NCBI GenBank assembly: GCA_002205965.3
Contig: NADL03000126.1
Coordinates: 62,001-126,000, forward strand
Direction: 5' to 3'
DNA from: Kappaphycus alvarezii
Lineage: Eukaryota > Rhodophyta > Florideophyceae > Gigartinales > Solieriaceae
Length of the DNA: 64,000 bases
Position 1 is the first letter of the stretch; the number at the start of each line of letters is the position of its first letter. Below are positions 11,336-21,470 of the stretch, piece after piece. Both the position numbers and the translations under genes were made by a program. Under the pieces are notes generated by a model. The model did not search any database. It saw nothing but the letters and a program-made list of their open reading frames with translations, and had not been told where the DNA came from.

Positions 11336-11799
11336 ACATGCAATTACTTCGAAATATGTTAACATGTCGGATATTTTCATTGAGGCGGGGCGGAAAGGTG
11401 CTGTACTTTTTCTTGGATTTCTCCAATTTGGCGCTGGTCTTCTTCTTGATCCTCACCCTCCATATTTTTAAGGGCCTCTTCCAGCTTGCTCACATCTTCA
11501 GATATGGAATTCGACATATTCTTGTTTTCCTTGCGAATTTAATCTTCTTTCACGCTCTAAATTCCTTCCTTTGATTCTATATTATCGCAAAAAGAAACAA
11601 AATCATGTCTCAAACCGACCCTAGAATTCCAGTCTTCATTTTTTCCGAACCCAGAAGTATATTCATCCCATGCCATGTTCATTATCCCCCGAGCGTACCC
11701 TTTTCCACATTCGAAAGTGTTAGTTGGTTCTAAATTTTCGCCGTCATAGCTGGAAGTGAAATCTTTACTGTCCCTTTATCCTAGATCTTCCATATGTGT

Positions 11800-13010
11800 G
11801 CTTTGATCGAAATCCAGGGGAATTTTCATGGTTCTGCCGTCAATATTAACTGAATCGCTTTGGTCACCCAATTCAATGCATTTTCGTAGTCTTTCCATAG
11901 AAGACAGCCAGTGACTGTATCGAACGGTAGATCAGAAATGATAAGAAAGTCTACATCAACTTTAGAGTCACGAAAACACGGAAGCTTTGTTAGCAGTGCC
12001 CATGCATTTTCATACGGTTCCATCCCCAACTATTCTTCGAGTAGTTGGAATAATTTCGAGACCTAGATCTCTCACTAAAGTTTCTGAAATGAGGTTTGGA
12101 ACAGCAACCGAATCGAAAAGAGCTTGTTTTTTCAGTCCCAATACTTTGACTGGTACCAGCTTAATACCCCTTGGTGCTGCCAAGGCCGATTGAAGAAAAT
12201 GTTTCTTGCCCTTAACGGACTTATTAGACCTAATAATGTTTTCCAGTACTTTTCTCTCATCCTCTGCGTCGCCCCTCAAACGTTAGCCAAACGTTATTCC
12301 AGTTGGGCTTATGCAAGCTCAGCTACCAAATTGTACTTTTTCACATACTCTTTTACGTCTTTCGGGATACGCTTGAATTTTTTACTCTTTTCGTCTGAAA
12401 TGTCGCCGTGTTTTTGAGAAATTCTACTATGGTACCCTTCAGTTCATTACCACTATGAGGGCCCTTGATGAGGAGTGAATCGAAGAGCCGCTTATCCGCC
12501 ATCGCCGCCTTACGCAGCATTCCGTACTTGGCTTTGGCGTTGAAGCCAGCCTTTCCATAGAGATCACACAAGTAACCAATGAGCTTAACAAATCGTCGAA
12601 GTTGAGTCGGGCCTCTATGAAATTACGAATCGTCTAATCTGGTTCTACCTCCTTAGCATATTCTTTCGCAAGCCACTCACATATCTCACCGAAATTACGC
12701 CCGTTCCAGTTAAGAGACCACCCGTCGATAAAACTGGCCTTATATTTGTGCTTTGCGTCAGCATGAAGATAGGCGAAGATACTTACAGTCTTCTCTTCAT
12801 CGCTCTTTTCACGCATTAAAACATTAACATATGCATAGAGAAACTCCTCGACGTCTTCTCTATTGCCCCTGTGAACTTTATACGAGCAGCGTTGAGATCC
12901 ATGGATTCCCCTCGATTTTTTCCAAAATACTCCACAGCTCGAATACCTCGGGTGCAACCACCTCCACAAGAGTACCAAATGATAGGGTAAATCGTCGGGA
13001 GAAGAGATAT
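11800..13010 (-). pseudogene. G2 gag-protease remnant lacking zinc knuckles
   Basis: Minus-strand frames match the intact G3 gag-protease ORF: LMREKSDEEKTVSIFAYLHA, IDGWSLNWNGRNFGEICEWL, YGMLRKAAMADKRLFDSLLI, KGTIVEFLKNTATF, then directly FKRIPKDVKEYVKKYNLVAE (about 12400). About 220 codons present in G3, including both CCHC zinc knuckles, are missing at that point. The protease part (12279-12010) reads ALFDSVAVPNLIS, so the catalytic DSG triad is DSV. Frameshifts are present near 12000, 12300 and 12600. Confidence 0.72.
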
Positions 13011-13335
13011 TGAGAACCAATTACCCCAAGAAGCAGGTATTGCAAGCGACAAAAGTGCTATCTTGGTATACTTGAACGAATTAAAAGGAGTGGGTAAGGA
13101 ACACAGTTGGGAGGGCTACAAGCAAGTATGGAAGGGACAGGGTCTACCACTGGTTCTCTGTGAGCAGCGTAGGAAAATTTTTTTTTGAGTCTTAAGTTGA
13201 CTTTCAACTTTCTACAACTTGAATATTGACTTGAACTTGTCTGCGAACTCGCTTAATCTCCACAAGAGGAAGCAGTTTACTCAGCTTATATAGACTTTTG
13301 GCTAACCCTAAAGTTTCAAAGAAACAAAAAAATGG
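12980..13335 (-). repeat. G2 5' LTR
   Basis: Starts TGATAGGGTAAATCGTCGGG at 12980 and is preceded on the internal side by TACCAAA. In the element's direction this gives a primer-binding candidate TTTGGTACTCTTGTGGAGG right after the LTR, identical in position and nearly in sequence to that of G3. TATA candidate on the minus strand: GTCTATATAAGC (about 13279-13290). The outer end is uncertain. Confidence 0.65.
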
Positions 13336-13672
13336 GGTAGTATACTGATAAGGGATGCAATATTGCTATATTACGAGACTAATGGGGGTAGATCTTTGTA
13401 TAAGAGAACCTTGAAATGAGGCCAAGTCATGAGGTACGACCTCACAGGGCTGGTGTGAGGCCACGTTAAAAATAGGTATGGTATGGAACTGCGACTAAAA
13501 GGTTGCTGCGAGCCCTGTCAGCAGAAGTGCGGCTTCTGAAGCAACCATTAGCTTAGAATGCATATGTAATACACGCAGTCAACGATACTGGCTGTTAATT
13601 GAATTGTCTAGTTGGCTTGTTGAGAATCTTGAGGTTTTATTCTTGTTCATATGTAGGACGATACTTCCAAAG
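13336..13672. repeat. Dispersed repeat, probably LTR-derived
   Basis: 13390-13465 resembles 8205-8300, and 13470-13550 (GTATGGTATGGAACTGCGAC ... GCTGCGAGCCCTGTCAGCAG) resembles 63268-63345. It abuts the G2 5' LTR on one side and the copia LTR on the other. It could be the missing U3 part of the G2 LTR or a separate decayed element. Confidence 0.45.
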
Positions 13673-13965
13673 TGAAGTTTGAGATAGGTTTTGGTTGATG
13701 AACGAGGCATGTCTCCTATGAGTGACCCCACTGTTGGGACTCAAACGGTTCAGTTTACCAATGTATTGTGCAGCTCGAATAGCAAAAAGAAATCAAGCTG
13801 TCGGAATAGTTTCGCTGACTTGGCAAGAATTCAAATACTCAAACAATCAGCTACTGTACTGCTCGCCCAACTATAAACGCTCCGTATTTCGGACTATGAC
13901 TGCTGTACTGCAGTCATACTGTATAGTGAATATGGAAGGCAAACACCCAAGTTTCAAACCCGAAA
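13673..13965 (-). repeat. Copia 3' LTR
   Basis: Shares GAGATAGG, GAGTGACCCCACTGTTG, TACTGTACTGCTCGCCCA, CGCTCCGTATTTCGGACTAT and ACTGCAGTCATACTGTA in order with 18992-19291. Begins TG at 13673; the other end has decayed (CCCGAAA instead of CCCAACA). Confidence 0.8.
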
Positions 13966-13982
13966 CTACTCCTCGCTGACCA

Positions 13983-14300
13983 CTAGCGCTTGTCCATTGG
14001 CAACACCTCCACAAACCACGCGATATTATCGGTGGGTCCAGGCCTGGTCAACAAATTAGCTTGGCTTATCAGTAGGTATGTAATTAATGCTGACTGCTCC
14101 GCATTTTTGCTCATCCGCGACTTAGTGGTGGCGTAGATCGATGTGTTTCGTACGCACTCCACCGTTCTCGGGCAACAAAATTGAGGGATAGTTGTCTTCC
14201 CATATTTTTCCCATCTTGACTTCGACACCCAATTTCAGTAGGAGGTTCCTTGTAAGGTACGTGTGACCGCTCTGACACATTCTGACATTTCAATATATTC
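13983..14300 (-). pseudogene. Copia RNase H remnant
   Basis: Minus-strand frames give SECVR-like and GKIWEDNYP-like pieces, then ENGGVRTKHIDLRHH and, at the end, a VLPMDKR tail (ADMLTKALPMDKR-like in the family). The KHIDLRHH motif is characteristic of copia RNase H. Frames switch at least twice. Confidence 0.65.
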
Positions 14301-14304
14301 CGCC

Positions 14305-15090
14305 TCTGTAAAAATCAATTGATATGCGTAGATCCCAAATAGATAATTTGGATTAAATGAATAATAAATTACCTGAATAGGATAAAGAATGAAAGTAAAA
14401 TGGAAACCTATGCGTATTGATCGACCGGAACAGTCCGATGGCCCGAGGCTTGCTAAAGTTATGTAAAGGCCTAAGACTATTTATACCCCAGATCAGAGTG
14501 GAAAGCTATAAAGATGATTCCAGCAGTATAATAATTATCGTATTCCAAAATCGTGCTCAATAATAATTATAGAACAATTATCCAGGTGATCATTAATCTA
14601 AGTAAAAATTTGCTGGCAATATATTTCCAGTAATTATAACTGCAGAATATAAAAACCAGCTGCAAGACATAATAATTGCTTCACGTGTATACAGTATAAA
14701 AACGGGCCAGTGAAAAATAAATAAAATCATTTTTTGATGATTCACAATAAATAAAATTTGTTGACCTCGGATAGAAAGTTGTTCCACAATTCTGATCACT
14801 GTATTCGATATGGAAAACCAACTAAATATTTTTAAATACTTGTAAACTTATTTTTCCAATTTTCACATCTGCGGTAGAGAGTACATTTGCCCTCTGTTTT
14901 TCGGAGCGCCAAGAAAAAATCCCTCTAGAACCCTGATCAGATATCCTGTAGTGGACTTTCGACTTCCATGCTCACTTGCCAAATCTTAGTCTACTTATGC
15001 CTCAAGCGCATATTCAAACCTCTGTTTAACTATCCTAATGTTAATCTCGTATTAAATAATACCGCAAATGGACTCCATTAGCCGTTTTGC
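14305..15090. other. AT-rich DNA inside the copia element
   Basis: No coding similarity. It interrupts the copia pol gene between RT and RNase H, so it is either an insertion or very decayed RT sequence. AATAATTAT-type words repeat around 14520-14600. No terminal repeats seen. Confidence 0.4.
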
Positions 15091-15099
15091 TGCTACTCA

Positions 15100-15760
15100 G
15101 TGGTAGTTTCCAGAATCTTGTACTGGGCGACTGCGCAGGGATACTGCGAAAGTAATGTCTGGGCGCGAATGTCTTCCTAAGTACGATCGTTCGAACTTAC
15201 CACTAAGTAAAAACTTCAGCGTCCTGAGTCCGTAATTTTTAAGTTAGGCCTGAGATTCTCCTTCATATTGGTGATTTCGGCCGTCGATGTGCTGATGATA
15301 GCCATGTCATCAACAGTAACCAGCAAGGCAAGTTGGCTACGATCAGAGCCACGGAAAAAACGCACACCGCTGCACTCATCTCCTAAAATCCCGGCTTCTA
15401 CAAGGCACTGCTTAGTTTGTTGAACCAGTTCCCCGGACTCTGCTTTAGACCATACAGGCTTCTCTGCAGTTTGTAGAAATTTTTGCGATGAGTCATGCGC
15501 GTTCGAAAGGCGCAGGTAGATCTCCTTCTGATTCAGAGGTCACCGTTCAGAAATTCCGTTTGGAAATCAACAAGTCTATGGTCGCCTTCCTGTGAAGCGT
15601 CACTGAAATAGCTGTAAGTGCAACTTCCCAGTCACCAACAGGGGCATAGCTCTCGTCATAGTAGATGACATACTTCTCTAAGTTTTCTTCTAAGGCAGGG
15701 CGTGCCTTGAACCTCTTAACCTCTCTGCCAGCATCAAGCTTTCGCCTCAAAATAAACTTA
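15100..15760 (-). pseudogene. Copia reverse transcriptase remnant
   Basis: Upstream part (15750-15547): RRKLDAGREVKRFKA, then YDESYAPVGDWEVALTAIS, the usual RT_copia opening. Downstream (about 15520-15250): SGVRFFRGSDRSQLALLVTV followed by DDMAII, where VDDM is the copia form of the catalytic YVDDM box. Frames are shifted between the two. Confidence 0.75.
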
Positions 15761-16052
15761 GTTGAAATATTATTCCAGTTTCCCGGTAATTTGGCTCAAT
15801 TCAGTGCTTCAGATTCAAAATTAAAGTTCTCTCCACCTCAAAAGCATTCTTACATTTTTAGCTATCATCACTATTTATCGCGTCAGAGTAGGATAATGCT
15901 ATTTCTATTGCCAGTGCGGTGAATTTCTCATTGAATCGAATCGGTGGCTGACGAGTTCGCGGATGGTTTTGCCTTACTGTTTCGTCCGCAGATCTTTCGA
16001 TGGCCTCCCGAACTAGTTTCACGTAATCTTTTGACAATTTTTCAGGGATGTG

Positions 16053-16640
16053 CTAAGGAATCGGATGATTTTCGTTGAGTTCTTGACCATTGAGATTTTT
16101 TTTTTCGGCAAAACTGTGATTGGGGTCCAGCTCCTCCTCACCGACGTCCTCTCCTCCTCCAGCGAAAGACTGTAGTGAGGGAGCACCAGCAGCACTGGAT
16201 GTATTAGCAGCAGTAGATGATACATTATACCGATGTATATAATCTCTTGCATCGAAACAACTGACATCATGTAGTCCTCGAGTAAATTTCTGCTTCATAT
16301 AGTAGTTCTTTTCCCATCTCAGAGCGGAAAAAGTAGTCGCAGCCACGCGACTATGGCGAGATATTATGACATTAGCGTCATTCTCAAGCCAAACGTGGTA
16401 CTTTCTGTAGCTGAGAGAACCAAGCAGTACTTCCCGCTTGGCTTTTGATTCTAGTTTATGCCAATTTTTGCCCGGAACACGCACCCATACAAGGATTCCA
16501 AAGACCCGTAGCTAAGTGACGTGAGGGACTTCTCCGATGAGTTCTTCCTGAGGTTTATTGTCCTTATTAGACTTCGTAATACAGTTTCGAGCAGAAGTCG
16601 CAGTCATTAGACACTCGGCCCAGAATTTTTTTGGCATATC
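16053..16640 (-). pseudogene. Copia integrase C-terminal remnant
   Basis: The minus-strand frame reads RVPGKNWHKLESKAKREVLL, GSLSYRKYHVWLENDANVII and SRHSRVAATTFSALRWEKNY. This is the copia integrase C-terminal segment (G-K-hydrophobic, L-G...Y-x-V-W). The frame then runs to about 16053 in an acidic linker (GEEELDPNHSF). Upstream integrase core residues are not seen because another sequence lies there. Confidence 0.7.
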
Positions 16641-16734
16641 AGTGAAGAGCAATTTGCACTCACACTGTAATATCATCGGTAGAGCTGATTTCGGTGATCT
16701 TTTTTCGATTTGATTCTCTGCTAACCAGCAGGCA

Positions 16735-17395
16735 CTGTACTGTACAGTAAGGGCAATTTTCGCTTGTCGCCCACTATAATTCCGGGTACTGTATAACCAA
16801 CCGAAGATGCCTGAGGGCTTGCAATCTGAACCACTCGGACCCCAAATTGGACCTGATTATTTCGGAGGTGACAGGCACCTATTGGGCCAAGTGTCGAATT
16901 TACTTATCTCTAACTTGAATCTACCCAACTTGCTTAACCCTAACTTTACTCACCACGCCGTCGTAGATAACCCTAACCCAGTTAATTAGGGGATTACTTT
17001 CCACTAGGACCCCAGACTAAAAAGCCCCCCCGGTGTTTGATTTGAACTTGACTCCCAACTTCCGCCTTTGCAGAAACTTTGTCAGCGGCAAATTCGGCTG
17101 CAGAAACGTTTATCCGCCGGCGTTCCCCTTTCTATTCCCCCTCTATATCCCGTATTATAATACCCCTTTTGTTGTTTGTATCTGATATTTACTCACACTT
17201 GGCGCCCCGGACTCTGGCGTCTATATATAAATAGTAACTTCAAGGTTGTCGTTAGTGACAACTATCTTGTTCTGAGACTGGCGTCCGACTCGGGCAATTT
17301 ACTTCTCTGGTTTCTCTCCAGCATTGTCGTTCGGGCTATTGTTTCGGTGCAAATGTATTCTGTACCTTCATTCAGGGACTTTACATAGTAATTGC
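16735..17395 (+). mobile_element. Possible LTR-element fragment inserted in the copia element
   Basis: Begins TGTACTGTACAGTAAGGG and reaches TTTACTCACA at 17196; two bases later is TGGCGCCCCGGACTCTGGCG (17200-17219), which looks like a primer-binding site of the TGGCGCC type. The first ~460 bp could be an LTR on the plus strand followed by ~195 bp of internal leader. No partner LTR or coding sequence is present. The assignment rests only on the TG..CA ends, the PBS-like word and its position inside another element. Confidence 0.35.
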
Positions 17396-17817
17396 TACCC
17401 CAATTGACTCAACGCCCATGTGAACCATATCTGTTTGCATTTAAGCACCAAATACCCGAAAATAATTGTTCGAGCACTGGACCGTTCCCATCTCACTTTC
17501 AATGCGAAGTTGGTAGACTTCATTTTCTGCTTTTTCCGCAAATTCCAGCCCAGATAATGAATTGAGGTTTTGCATACCAGCAATAAAATTTTTGCCTTCA
17601 TGGCAAAGCCTCTGATGCCATAGGTTCCAATCCACTGCCTTTTTCTGTAACTGCTTTCACTGTCTCGGCTTTCTCGAAATTCATCAGCGACATCATGCAG
17701 GCGTTGTTCAGGCGCTAGCCAGTACCTCACCCCTGACACTATTTCTGTGTCGAACTCCATTTTGTAACAGTTCTCGCATAGCTGGGACACTGAAATAAGA
17801 TTTGACGCGAGGTTCAC
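17395..17817 (-). pseudogene. Copia protease end and GAG-pre-integrase remnant
   Basis: One frame reads MNLASNLISVSQLCENCYKM and FDTEIV, the usual region after the copia protease. A second frame (17635-17441) reads DWNLWHQRLCHEGKNFIAGM then NLNSLSGLEF, carrying the W-H-x-R-L-x-H pre-integrase zinc motif. One frameshift joins the two. Confidence 0.72.
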
Positions 17818-18760
17818 ACATGATCTATATGAAGTGTCTTATCTTGGCTTCCAAGGCATACCGCACACTTCCTATTCCCGTTGGCAAAGGAACTTGGTCT
17901 CTTGCAGTTGAAACCAAGGTTGACACATCTCGCGACATGTTTGTCAAAGGTTCTCATCGTTAACCATATGCCTTCTGCATACGTAATTAACAAGGACTGT
18001 CGCCACCACCCATGCCCGGACCATTTGCGCGCGCTTAACCTCTTGCCGATGCCCCGGCTTCCTTTCTTTCTCAAGTCAGCCCTGCGTTTCCTGCACTCAG
18101 GCTTGAGTTGTCTTTTCTTGTTGCGGTACCAGCAAACAACATCCTTGAGATCAATATTGTAAGCTTGTTCGCTATGCTCGGCAACATTCCCTCTTGTATT
18201 ACCTGTAGATCCCATAGCTCCACGCAGCGCAGCGTACTCCCGGAGCAGTCTGATTAAGGCAGCCGCGCACTTAATAGCTTCTTTTGTCTGAAATGCAACT
18301 ATGGCCGTCGCATACTGGGCACCAGCATTCGTAGAGAAAGACTGGAAAAACAACGTAACCAGAGGAGGTTCATCTATGCCGGCGTTCAAAGCGTGCAGTT
18401 TCGCAGACATCTGTTCGTGTTCAGCGATGTAAAGTTCGTTTGCTTTTCTTTTGTATCGAAGTTTGGCGATGGCGGTCTGAATGCTACCAATCGTAAATGT
18501 GCATAATTCAGCACATCGCTCTCTGAGGGTGTTCCAAATGTCTTTTGGGCTACTATCAGCAGAAAGAATAACAGCTGCCAAGGGAATGTCCCCAAGTTAG
18601 CGAAGGAGCAGGCCGAATGCGTTGTTCTTGCATTCCCTTTGGGTTTCAGTCAAAGGTTCAGAATAGCTGGTATTTGTAGAATCCCTTGCATCCTTATCTA
18701 TCAACAGCGCCTTGACCCGCGCTCACCAGAACTGGAAATTATCCTGTTCCCCGTTGAACT
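17814..18760 (-). pseudogene. Copia gag remnant
   Basis: N-terminal piece (about 18760-18680): DNFQFW and ARVKALLIDKDARDST, the gag opening, with a stop inside. The main frame (18581-17814, 255 residues) has SSPKDIWNTLRERCAE, IQTAIAKLRYKRKANELYIA, EHEQMSAKLHALNAGI and SFSTNAGAQYATAIVAF, typical of copia gag. The zinc knuckle is damaged: CWYRNKKRQLKPEC has lost the second Cys and the Gly-His pair of C-x2-C-x4-H-x4-C. Confidence 0.75.
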
Positions 18761-18991
18761 AATGGAATCCGCCTTTTTCCCTGCCAGCGCCATCAGGGCG
18801 GTCTCGACCTTCATAGCGGGCGCTCCGCGTGCAACATGGCTGCGAATCCCAAGAGCCGATCCCCGGCTCGAAACATGCCCATTCTCCATCTATTGTGACG
18901 ATAGAGAGCGCTGCCTTGCAGCATTGTAGACTTGTTCACGATTTGCGCAGGTGCGTCCGGGCCCATAGCCTGTAGGAAGATCCGTCCGCAG

Positions 18992-19291
18992 TGAAGGTTG
19001 AGATAGGTATTGGTTAGTGAACGGGGTGTGTGTCCGATGAGTGACCCCACTGTTGAGACTCAAGCAATTGTGCTTACCGGATGTGTTGCGCAGCTTAAGC
19101 AGCAAAAAGAAACCCAGCTGTCAGAATAGTTCTGTTGACTTTGCAAGAATACAAATATTCAACCAATCCGCTGCTGTACTGCTCGCCCATATGTAACCGC
19201 TCCGTATTTCGGACTATGACTACTGTACTGCAGTCATACTGTACTGTATGGTGCATATGGAGGGCGCACGCCCCAAGTGTCACACCCAACA
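18992..19291 (-). repeat. Copia 5' LTR
   Basis: Partner of 13673-13965. In element direction it begins TGTTGGGTGTGACAC and ends CAACCTTCA. Contains CATACTGTACTGTATGG, part of the dispersed TACTGTA word set. Confidence 0.8.
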
Positions 19292-19666
19292 TTAGATATC
19301 TAATTCAATTACTAAGTAGATACCTGAGATGACCGACATTACAGAAATGACAGGACTTTTGTTAGAATTAGAAACGTACAGTACATGTACGGTAGCTTCC
19401 AAAGACGGACAGTGAAAGCTACTGTCTATCTATAGTAGTTGAATTTCATTAGACATGGCTGCTACTGACGCGAATTAAGTGAGTACGGTTCAATTTGTTA
19501 GTTTTAGGTTATTTTTACCATACTGTATACTGTCAGTTAGTATACAACCGACAGTACAGCACGCCTGGTTTGAACACATCAAGTCAGGAAACTCTATAGT
19601 ATAAAGAGGTGATGGTGCTGCACTTCCCCGCACCATCACCAACAACAATAACATCATCAAACAACA
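19292..19666. other. Spacer rich in TACTGTA/TACAGTAC words
   Basis: No gene. Contains CGTACAGTACATGTACGG (about 19375-19392), CATACTGTATACTGTCAG (about 19518) and GACAGTACAGCACG. GTGATGGTGC (19606-19616) and GCACCATCAC (19630-19640) form a 10-bp inverted repeat. Confidence 0.5.
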
Positions 19667-19933
19667 TCAAACACCCGAACCACACTCCTCACCCGCAGCA
19701 GTAAGCTGACCGAAAATACCCGAGGGAACACCGTAAGTGTCCCCCTCAACTAAGGCGCCAGAGAAGCGCTTGAAGGTACGCATATTCGCGTCCCCCTCCC
19801 GCTCAACAGCGGGGCGAAACAACACTTTTTGACTAATGGCCGAATTTAACACACTAAAAAGGGAGAGTATACGTAAACACAAACTTTTTGCACAAAAACA
19901 CAATGTATTTTTTTTGATACAGTAAAACCACAT
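19667..19933 (-). CDS. Hypothetical 88-residue ORF
   Basis: ATG-started frame on the minus strand; no homology recognised. The second half reads like coding sequence (KVLFRPAVEREGDANMRTFK, RFSGALVEGDTYGVPSG) and is GC-richer than the start, which is Cys- and Leu-rich (LCFCAKSLCLRILSL). It may be the end of a longer decayed gene. Low confidence that it is expressed. Confidence 0.25.
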   Translation of the reverse strand: MWFYCIKKNTLCFCAKSLCLRILSLFSVLNSAISQKVLFRPAVEREGDANMRTFKRFSGALVEGDTYGVPSGIFGQLTAAGEECGSGV

Positions 19934-19956
19934 TTACCAAGTGAAATACTACTGGC

Positions 19957-21085
19957 TCAGCTATTGAGTAAAATAAGCATTGCAGAAGCCATCTCCTCCA
20001 TACGAGCACTACTTCCTAGCTCTTGGCCCAAGCGCGGCCGCCTCTCCGCCAGTATTGCCTTGGAATACCTGGACGCACGCACTCCATTGACCTTGGACCT
20101 CTTAACCCCAACGCCCTTGCTGCCACACCCGCCAACATCCAAGCGTAACTAAATAGAGTGCAGCACGAGGCCTAGGCCAAGACGTTCTGGCAAGACGACG
20201 CATGGGCAGCCTCCCCCAGCCCAGATTACCACAGTGCCGACGAAATTAGGCGCCGGATCCGTGGCCTTGCCTTCCGACACAGCCCTGCCGCCGCCTTTCT
20301 CCACGCCCACCCTATTAATGCTACCAAGGTGTGGAGAGCCCACTGGACCGTCATGCTACCCCGTCACCTCGGATTGCCGGTCTACACCGGCTCACTCCCG
20401 ATAACCTGTCAGCATTGCAAGCGAAGCATAGAGCCCCTCGGCGATCGCCCGGCCGAACTCTTTCCTGCTGGTTTTGGCCGCACACACCGTCAAAACGCCC
20501 TCCGCAACGCGCTCGCATACCATGTCTTCCGAGCCGCCCAACTCTGTAGATACTGAATGCATTAAACTTCTTTCTTTCTTGACTGTCAGTACGAAATGCC
20601 TCTCCTCATCGCTGGCACAGAGCTTCGGCCCGCGGACATCTTTGTAAATCCCCCACCGATCTGAGCAACGAAAAGACACGGCCTGTCGCGTGTGAAATAA
20701 CCGTCGGCTCCCCGTTCAAAGACGCCGTCCGCACCATGGCCACCTCGGCCGTTGGAGGCGCTGCTGTATTGGCGCACCATGACAAGGTTCGGGACCTGGA
20801 ACGCTGTCGCGCCGCCCCCTGCACCGTCCGACACCCGACCAGTGCACCGAACTTTACGTTTCAACCTATCGCGTTTGATTCTCCCGGTGCGCCTGCCCCA
20901 TAAACTGTTGCTTTGCTTAAAGAGTTAATCCCGCGATTAGCGCGGAGGTTTAATACGAATGCAGGCTTGATGTGCCGGCCTGTGTAGTATCGCCTAAGTT
21001 GCATCACCTGGCCGTCTATCGCTATGACTATTTGCTCGCGAACGCCACTGCACGTGAACGACGTGAATCATCCGATTAGTTCCCA
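19957..21085 (+). mobile_element. LINE family C, 3' coding fragment
   Basis: A third LINE type. From about 20175 the plus strand encodes AKTFWQDDAWAASPSPDYHS, RIRGLAFRHSPAAAFLHAHP and WTVMLPRHLGLPV, then the zinc and nuclease parts described separately. The ORF just before it (19964-20152) may be its upstream part in another frame. No family A tail is seen; the 3' limit is put at the stop near 21080. Confidence 0.65.
20175..21080 (+). pseudogene. LINE family C C-terminal zinc motif and restriction-like endonuclease
   Basis: First frame (to a stop at 20556): ITCQHCKRSIEPLGDRPAEL, then RTHRQNALRNALAYHVFRAA, a C-x2-C then R-x3-LRNA motif as in REL-type LINEs. Second part (20590-21080, in other frames): TELRPADIFVNPP, then ACEITVGSPFKDAV, then AVLAHHDKVRDLERC, giving D...E-x-T...K of a PD-(D/E)XK nuclease. 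After it come FTFQPIAFDSPGAPAP, LLKELIPRLARRFNTNAG and HVNDVNHP, the usual trailing helices. At least two frameshifts and a stop; inactive. Confidence 0.68.
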
Positions 21086-21470
21086 GCCCTGTAGTCGTTT
21101 CCTGCAGTGGACACCGTAGAAACCATTTGATGTAAACTGTTTACAGAAATACTCGAATATTTTACAATTTGGCTGTACTCTTTGCACTATACTAAATCTT
21201 TTTTTGAATACCATAGAATTTGAGCAAAAACAATTTTTTTTCTTTTTTAAATTTTCGCACAATGTAATACTTGGATGTTACGTTGGCGCACTGCTATTTC
21301 GTGTTTAACACTACTTTTTTGTACCCTTCCTTGTCATATCGAGAAAAATGAGTATTTTCGCTAAAGGTCTATTGTACCTATCAATCAGCGAGTTACAGCT
21401 TTAAATACCATCTTAAATATTTATTCTGAAGTCCTACTTTAGTAACATAGCCCGTCAATACATTCAGTGG
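21086..21470. other. AT-rich spacer
   Basis: No gene or repeat recognised between the family C and family A LINE fragments. Confidence 0.4.

Larger units (their letters stand above)
9584..13335 (-). mobile_element. Gypsy derivative G2 with internal deletions (non-autonomous)
   Basis: Two related LTR segments (9584-9960 and 12980-13335) flank minus-strand coding remnants: gag and protease (13010-11800), a leader region (11800-11340) and, directly joined, the integrase C-terminal and extra-ORF region (11330-10195). Reverse transcriptase, RNase H and the integrase finger and core are absent. A second deletion removes the gag zinc knuckles. Such a copy could only move using enzymes from relatives. 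Outer LTR ends are unclear and I see no target duplication. Confidence 0.7.
13673..19291 (-). mobile_element. Decayed Ty1/copia retrotransposon with both LTRs
   Basis: LTRs at 13673-13965 and 18992-19291 flank minus-strand remnants in copia order: gag (18760-17814), protease and pre-integrase (17817-17395), integrase C-terminus (16640-16053), RT (15760-15100) and RNase H (14300-13983). Integrase-before-RT order is diagnostic of Ty1/copia. Most of the integrase core is replaced by a ~660-bp insertion (16735-17395), and ~780 bp of AT-rich DNA separates RT from RNase H. The bases flanking the LTRs do not form a duplication I can see. Confidence 0.8.
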
